Source: an uncultured Alphaproteobacteria bacterium
GTDB lineage: Bacteria > Pseudomonadota > Alphaproteobacteria > Rhodobacterales > Rhodobacteraceae
DNA: 19,320 nucleotides
Direction: 5' to 3'
Assembly: GCA_902580265.1 (NCBI GenBank)
Contig: CACHJY010000022.1
Span: 1 to 19,320 of the forward strand
The notes beneath the pieces were generated by a model. That model was not told the DNA's origin. It made no database searches and saw nothing but the letters and a program-made list of their open reading frames with translations. Positions 15,370 to 19,320 of this stretch are shown one piece after another (within the stretch, counting starts at the first letter, position 1; each line of letters begins with the position of its first letter). The position numbers and the translations under genes are program-made.

Positions 15370-17784
15370 CTAAATATTTTTTATATCAAAATTTGACGGC
15401 ATTTTCACATTTGACATTCTCAGAGATATGATAGTGGAGAAAATTGATGCCGTTGTGGCAATAAGCCAGATTTGTAGCCAATATTCTGGAAAAACTTGCA
15501 TAGGAATCCTCCATCCAAAAAAATTTGGGTTTATAACCTCCGACAATATAAAAGCTATGATTACCCCCATCCCAACTGAAAGGAAACTCACGATATTGGT
15601 CAAAATAAAGATCTTTAATAGCTCCAAACGTACAACCTGGTTTGCAGAAAAGCCAATCAAATAAACTGGAAGGAGATCTTTTTTTCTCAATCTATTTATA
15701 CTCATTAGATTTGTATAAAGCGTGAACGCTGCCACAAATAAGGTGATTAAGGCGAGTTGAGAACTTATCTTAAAAGTATTATCAAATATCTTTAGAGAAA
15801 TTTCTCGTACCTGTTGCGGATTGATAATTGTTTCTGGGATTATCTCAGTTTTTGATAACAACTCATTGGAAAAGCCTAAACGATTGTCTTCGTCAAGTTT
15901 CACCGCTAAAGTGTTTGGAATTTGATACGAAAAAAATGTTTTGTAAAGTTTAAGTTGCATCATCAACTGATTACGTGGGTTGCCATAGTCTGCGTAAATT
16001 CCACCGACCTGAAAAGTAATTTTTTTGTCATTAATATCTAATTCTAAAAAATCGTCTAGTTTAATTTTCTCTCTGATAGATAGTTGTTCGCTTATAAATA
16101 TGACTTCGCCATTTCTGATTTTCTGCCATGCATTTTTATTTTTTTCTAATAAAGGCCAATTTTCTTGATAAATAAGAGACGGATTGAACCCATAGATCTG
16201 GATAGCCTTATCATTATACTTACCTTCATTTTTTATAATTGGATAAACCTCCCCACCGTATTTTCTAGTCAGGGTATGTATTTGGTTCAACTGGGTTTCA
16301 TTCGCTATATTGATATAATAATCAGCGAAGATTCTGTTCTCTAGCCACTCAACAAAAGTTGATTTGAAGCTTGTTACCATCCCGTGCACTCCAACGTTTA
16401 TTGATAGAGCTAAAAAAAAAGCAATGTAGCCTGCAAAAAGAAGCGTGCCGAATTTTTCAGTGTCTCTTAGTAGCCAAAAACAGAGCGTAAATCGCTTTGG
16501 TAGTTTTTTGGCGGCGAAAGATAGAAAGAGCTTAATGAGTAAAGGTAATAAAGCACAACCAACAATGATTACTGATCCCAGAAATAGGAAGTTGGCAATT
16601 TTTATGTTGGAAGATATTGATAAATAATAAAAGGTAAAAGTAAAAAGTGAGAGTATTGCTGAAACAAATATAGGGTGTCTTTTCCTCGAGTGAAGTTTCT
16701 TATCATTGGTTGACTCTACTGGTTTTAAATTATCAAGCCTTAAAAGCGCCCTAGAGCAAGCTAGTAAAGTGCCTATTCCAGCAATCAATAAACTGTATAA
16801 AAACCAACTAATTGACAGGTCAATTTTTCCATTTACAGGGCTATTATAAACATTTGAGACTGTATTGTTTATATCTGGAAGAAGTTCTCGGGCTAGTAGA
16901 AAACCACCAAATGCTCCAAGCGAACCGGAAAATAATGCAATTAAAAATAACTCTGTTACGAGGCTCAAATTGATGAGAGTTCTTTCTACCCCGATTGTCT
17001 TCAAAATTTTTACAGTGATATTTCTCTGATCATAGGCCATACCTATGCTGTTGTATACAATAAACATTCCAACAAAAAAGGAAAGAAAGCCAAAAGCTCT
17101 AATGTTAAATGTAAAGCTTTCTGAGATAAACTTGAATTCTCCAGCGCTATTATCATCAATTAGCATTAGATTTTTTAGCGGAAGCTTATCAGGAGAGTTT
17201 AAACTTCGATTTACATATTCAAAATAAGTAAATTTTCCCTCCATGTTCAATAGGCTTTGTACCGAAGTAATGTCACCTATCAAAGTGTTGGCAGGCACTC
17301 GGTCGCTTTCTATCCTAGTAAAATTAGAAAGGCGACTTTGTATCTGCTCAAAAGTTTTATGAGAGCCGAATAGTAAGCCATTGCTATTTGCTTGTATTTC
17401 TAAAAAATTCCCAATACCGAGATTTTTTTCACTGGGTAGTATTTTTTCCCAATCCCCTAAAAGATCGATGCCCACAATAGTTATATTTGAGTTTTCTAAA
17501 GGTGCTCGTATTACGGGGTTCACAACCCATCCATTTAGGCGCAATTGTAAATAATCATTCTGACTTACATAAGGTAACTCCCTTCCAATTACTATAGGTC
17601 TGAAAGCTGTTTGTAAGAGATCAATTGATCGTTTTTGCGCTTTAATTGTTTGGTTGTTCACAATGTCTACGCTTGACCATAGAGTAGAGGCAATCGCAAT
17701 TCCTAATATGGTGAAAATTAGTTGTCCTTTTGTCTTTTTCCAATTTGCGACAATTACTTTAAGTACCAGAAAAAATTGGTTCAT
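15370..17784 (-). CDS. ABC transporter permease with two FtsX domains
   Basis: This large membrane subunit has 804 residues, about the size of E. coli YbbP. One helix lies at about 20-38, then an extracytoplasmic domain, then a helix group from about 240 to 470 containing the first FtsX region. A second extracytoplasmic stretch follows (about 475-670, no hydrophobic runs), and a second FtsX-like group of three helices lies near 675-695, 720-745 and 770-795. This is the architecture of MacB/LolC-type mechanotransmission permeases fused in tandem. It overlaps the ATPase gene by four bases (ATGA), so they are coupled. The substrate is unknown; transfer of a lipid or lipophilic molecule out of the inner membrane is a family-based guess. 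Confidence 0.92.
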   Translation of the reverse strand: MNQFFLVLKVIVANWKKTKGQLIFTILGIAIASTLWSSVDIVNNQTIKAQKRSIDLLQTAFRPIVIGRELPYVSQNDYLQLRLNGWVVNPVIRAPLENSNITIVGIDLLGDWEKILPSEKNLGIGNFLEIQANSNGLLFGSHKTFEQIQSRLSNFTRIESDRVPANTLIGDITSVQSLLNMEGKFTYFEYVNRSLNSPDKLPLKNLMLIDDNSAGEFKFISESFTFNIRAFGFLSFFVGMFIVYNSIGMAYDQRNITVKILKTIGVERTLINLSLVTELFLIALFSGSLGAFGGFLLARELLPDINNTVSNVYNSPVNGKIDLSISWFLYSLLIAGIGTLLACSRALLRLDNLKPVESTNDKKLHSRKRHPIFVSAILSLFTFTFYYLSISSNIKIANFLFLGSVIIVGCALLPLLIKLFLSFAAKKLPKRFTLCFWLLRDTEKFGTLLFAGYIAFFLALSINVGVHGMVTSFKSTFVEWLENRIFADYYINIANETQLNQIHTLTRKYGGEVYPIIKNEGKYNDKAIQIYGFNPSLIYQENWPLLEKNKNAWQKIRNGEVIFISEQLSIREKIKLDDFLELDINDKKITFQVGGIYADYGNPRNQLMMQLKLYKTFFSYQIPNTLAVKLDEDNRLGFSNELLSKTEIIPETIINPQQVREISLKIFDNTFKISSQLALITLFVAAFTLYTNLMSINRLRKKDLLPVYLIGFSANQVVRLELLKIFILTNIVSFLSVGMGVIIAFILSEVINPNFFGWRIPMQVFPEYWLQIWLIATTASIFSTIISLRMSNVKMPSNFDIKNI

Positions 17785-18452
17785 TTCTTTGATATTTTTC
17801 TTGATTTAAGCTCTAGACATACTTCTAATTTTGAAGCAATGGCGAGGGAGTGCGTTATTACTACGAGGCTTGTATTGTATTTTCTATTTATGTTTAAGAG
17901 CATGTCTAAAACTAGTTTTGAATTCTTTTCATCCAAGCTACCAGTAGGTTCATCCGCAAATAATATTTTTGGCTGAGCAGCTAGCGCTCTGGCTATAGCT
18001 ACCCTTTGTTGTTCGCCCCCAGATAGAGTTTCTGGCCACTCTTCTAATAACTTGGTGATTTCAAGGTCTTCAATAATAGCGTTTATATATTCGCTATCAT
18101 ATTTCTTATTAACCCTAGATTGAAACTCAATATTCTCTCTAACGCTAAGACATGGGATCAAATTATACTGTTGAAATATAATAGCTGTCTGGTTAAGCCT
18201 TAATTGCGATTGACTAGAAGTCTTGAGGCTCCAAAAATTTTGCTGACCAAAGAAAACCTCACCGCTTGAAGGTTTTTCGAGCCCAGATGCGATGTGAAGG
18301 AGGGTAGACTTTCCAACACCACTCTCCCCGATGAGAGCGTAGCTTGTGGAAGGGCAAAAGTTGATATTCACATCGGTGAAAAGCTCTAATACCCCCGAAT
18401 TTGTGACGAAGATCTTTGAAATGTTTTTGATTTTTACAATATGATCCTGCAT
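17781..18452 (-). CDS. ABC transporter ATP-binding protein, LolD/YbbA-like
   Basis: This is the cytoplasmic ATPase that powers the adjoining permease. All motifs are in place in 223 residues: Walker A GESGVGKS (42-49), Q-loop glutamine Q94, signature LSGGEQQR (143-150), Walker B ILFADEP (163-169) and the switch histidine H201. Sequence and size fit the LolD/MacB/YbbA class that pairs with FtsX-type permeases. Gene order ATPase-permease-AttH matches the attEFGH type of cluster. The first gene of the cassette, it is preceded by 167 non-coding bases after the HxlR gene on the same strand. A TATAAT lies within that gap. Confidence 0.94.
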   Translation of the reverse strand: MQDHIVKIKNISKIFVTNSGVLELFTDVNINFCPSTSYALIGESGVGKSTLLHIASGLEKPSSGEVFFGQQNFWSLKTSSQSQLRLNQTAIIFQQYNLIPCLSVRENIEFQSRVNKKYDSEYINAIIEDLEITKLLEEWPETLSGGEQQRVAIARALAAQPKILFADEPTGSLDEKNSKLVLDMLLNINRKYNTSLVVITHSLAIASKLEVCLELKSRKISKK

Positions 18453-18536
18453 TGCTTTTAAACTTTTCTTGTTATTAGAAATAATGATTTTTTGATTGAC
18501 ATAGTAGAGCTTACAAATCTTTCAATCCTGAAACGA

Positions 18537-18542
18537 ATTATA
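18537..18542 (-). promoter_or_regulatory. Candidate -10 for the Att-like cassette
   Basis: A perfect TATAAT on the minus strand lies 85 bases before the ATPase ATG, in the 18453-18619 gap. No standard -35 is at the right distance. If used, it gives a leader of about 75 bases. Apart from this I see no gene, repeat or strong hairpin in the gap. Confidence 0.3.
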
Positions 18543-18619
18543 AACGATGTAATTGCAATAGATTGACCACACCATTGCTCGAAAGATATTATAAAAACAA
18601 TAATAGAAATGAAGGCGAT

Positions 18620-19060
18620 CTAGCGAAGTGGTCTTAAAGATAGTTTCAGATCCGTTGTCTCTTCTTCTACATTAGCTGGTATCACCTTAAGCCCAACTTC
18701 TGTTATCTTTTCATTGATAAACCCCGCTATTTTTGGACGTTTTGAGTCAGGAACCCATCGATCTGCCCACAGGGAAAGCGAGAGAAAAATTTTTACTAGA
18801 TCGTCGCATCTGTCTGTTGGAACATACATCGCTCTCTTCTTATTAGCTGGTATATACCGTCTAATTAATTTTTTACCTATCATGGACTTTAATCTCTCTG
18901 TTAACAGGTTTCTTGAAATATTCAAGTTAGTTTGAATTGATTCGAAGTTTTGATTTCCCATCATAATGTCTCTTGCGATTAAGAGAGTCCATTTATCCCC
19001 GAGTATCGATAAGGCAGTAGCAATACTACAGTCGTTTTGGTGACCATTTCTAATTGACAT
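18620..19060 (-). CDS. HxlR-family winged-helix transcriptional regulator
   Basis: This is a DNA-binding regulator of 146 residues. The HxlR signature CSIATALSILGDKWTLLIARDI begins at C11, a cysteine often conserved in redox- or electrophile-sensing members. The winged helix-turn-helix continues through NFESIQTNLNISRNLLTERLKSM and a wing ending in YVPTDRCDDL. The last 45 residues are a less conserved tail. It is on the same strand as the ATPase-permease-AttH cassette, 167 bases away, and divergent from a possible gene at the right edge. HxlR regulators usually control a neighbour, so either is a plausible target; this is inference. Confidence 0.92.
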   Translation of the reverse strand: MSIRNGHQNDCSIATALSILGDKWTLLIARDIMMGNQNFESIQTNLNISRNLLTERLKSMIGKKLIRRYIPANKKRAMYVPTDRCDDLVKIFLSLSLWADRWVPDSKRPKIAGFINEKITEVGLKVIPANVEEETTDLKLSLRPLR

Positions 19061-19104
19061 TTAAAATTTTCCCAGTTTTAGTTTACCCTACGTCAAATTT
19101 TTAT

Positions 19105-19133
19105 TTTATCATAAACCCTGACAAAGAAGTCAA
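19105..19133 (-). promoter_or_regulatory. Candidate promoter of the HxlR gene
   Basis: On the minus strand TTGACT (19128-19133) and GATAAA (19105-19110) are exactly 17 bases apart. The match is five of six at -35 and four of six at -10. A transcript would start about 40 bases before the ATG at 19060. This is the best-spaced promoter pattern in the 211-base divergent region. Confidence 0.4.
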
Positions 19134-19206
19134 CTATTTTTATTTGATGCGCGTAAATACACAAAAAAATATCCAGTGGCAAATAATTTAAAAAAAAACT
19201 TGAAAT

Positions 19207-19234
19207 GGTATACAGATTGCAGATTTTATATACT
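19207..19234 (+). promoter_or_regulatory. Imperfect dyad overlapping a -10 in the hxlR divergent region
   Basis: GGTATACA (19207-19214) and TATATACT (19227-19234) are inverted copies in six of eight positions with a 12-base spacer. The right arm contains TATACT (19229-19234), a good -10 for a plus-strand transcript, 37 bases before the ATG at 19272. A repressor bound here would cover the promoter. It is a reasonable HxlR-family operator candidate, but the sequence alone is weak evidence because the region is very AT-rich. Confidence 0.25.
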
Positions 19235-19271
19235 AGATAGGAAGAATCGGAAGCGACCAAAGAAAGACACA

Positions 19272-19320
19272 ATGAGCGAATTTGTTTATCAGAAAACGTC
19301 AAAAAGCGATTTAATATTTA
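19272..19320 (+). CDS. Possible 5' fragment of a gene divergent from hxlR, truncated by the window
   Basis: An open frame starts at ATG 19272 and runs 16 codons to the right edge without a stop (begins MSEFVYQKTSKS). GAAAG lies six bases upstream, and a TATACT -10 candidate lies at 19229-19234. Position and orientation, head-to-head with an HxlR regulator, are typical of an HxlR target gene. Too little is present to name a family. It could be chance. Confidence 0.4.
   Translation, partial: MSEFVYQKTSKSDLIF

Noticed and set aside
18496..18526. Perfect TTGACA on the plus strand downstream of the ATPase start
   Set aside because: No good -10 at 16-18 bases and no plus-strand gene follows, as the region leads into the antisense of hxlR.
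19093..19302. 69-residue minus-strand open frame upstream of hxlR
   Set aside because: It spans the divergent promoter region, has no ribosome site or domain, and its residue make-up (rich in I, F, Y, K) is what AT-rich non-coding DNA gives.
1..19320. CRISPR array, insertion sequence or prophage
   Set aside because: No regularly spaced repeats, transposase-like or phage-like proteins, or terminal inverted repeats were seen on either strand.

Overview
The window looks like chromosomal DNA from a low-GC, streamlined alphaproteobacterium, possibly a marine planktonic lineage. Three things suggest this. The first is the order SUV3-type helicase, S4/Hsp15-like protein, 7Fe ferredoxin (fdxA), CarD at 10363-14320, which I know from many Alphaproteobacteria. 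The second is the alphaproteobacterial flavour of the HisN, AttH-type, Nudix and Bax-inhibitor proteins. The third is an MttB-superfamily methyltransferase of the non-pyrrolysine kind common in marine Alphaproteobacteria. Base composition is evenly AT-rich and I see no break in it. I found no insertion sequence, integrase, phage gene or CRISPR array. Gene packing is tight: three tail-to-tail pairs are separated by only 3, 9 and 5 bases, and no stretch over 300 bases lacks a gene. The lineage is inference; no rRNA is present to fix it.

Layout: (1) 121-195, tRNA-Gly(GCC). (2) 349-3326, pntA-pntB, the proton-translocating NAD(P) transhydrogenase, with an undivided alpha subunit. (3) 3330-6267, minus strand: two overlapping HAD-family genes followed by an MttB-like methyltransferase. 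(4) 6365-7271, plus strand: a NUDT19-like Nudix hydrolase and rpmG (L33, 55 aa). (5) 7315-8031, minus: a seven-helix Bax inhibitor-1 family protein. (6) 8140-8991, plus: a HisN-type phosphatase of the inositol monophosphatase fold. (7) 9001-10237, minus: an SCP2 lipid-binding protein and an alpha/beta hydrolase, divergent from (8) 10363-14320, plus: helicase, S4 protein, fdxA, carD. (9) 14326-18452, minus: an AttEFGH-like export cassette made of an ABC ATPase, an FtsX-type permease and a secreted lipocalin-like hydrolase. (10) 18620-19060, minus: an HxlR-family regulator, with a divergent intergenic region and the possible start of another gene running off the right edge.

Most of the window is housekeeping: NADPH supply, translation, RNA metabolism, transcription initiation and histidine synthesis. 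The accessory parts are the HAD/HAD/MttB group, the SCP2/hydrolase pair and the Att-like cassette with its HxlR neighbour. I see no clearly new multi-gene defence or mobile system. The best candidates for undescribed biology are the substrate of the Att-like cassette, the job of the MttB-like enzyme beside two phosphatase-like proteins, and the control of the ribosome/iron-sulfur/CarD operon, which uses two consecutive TTG starts and an inverted repeat.
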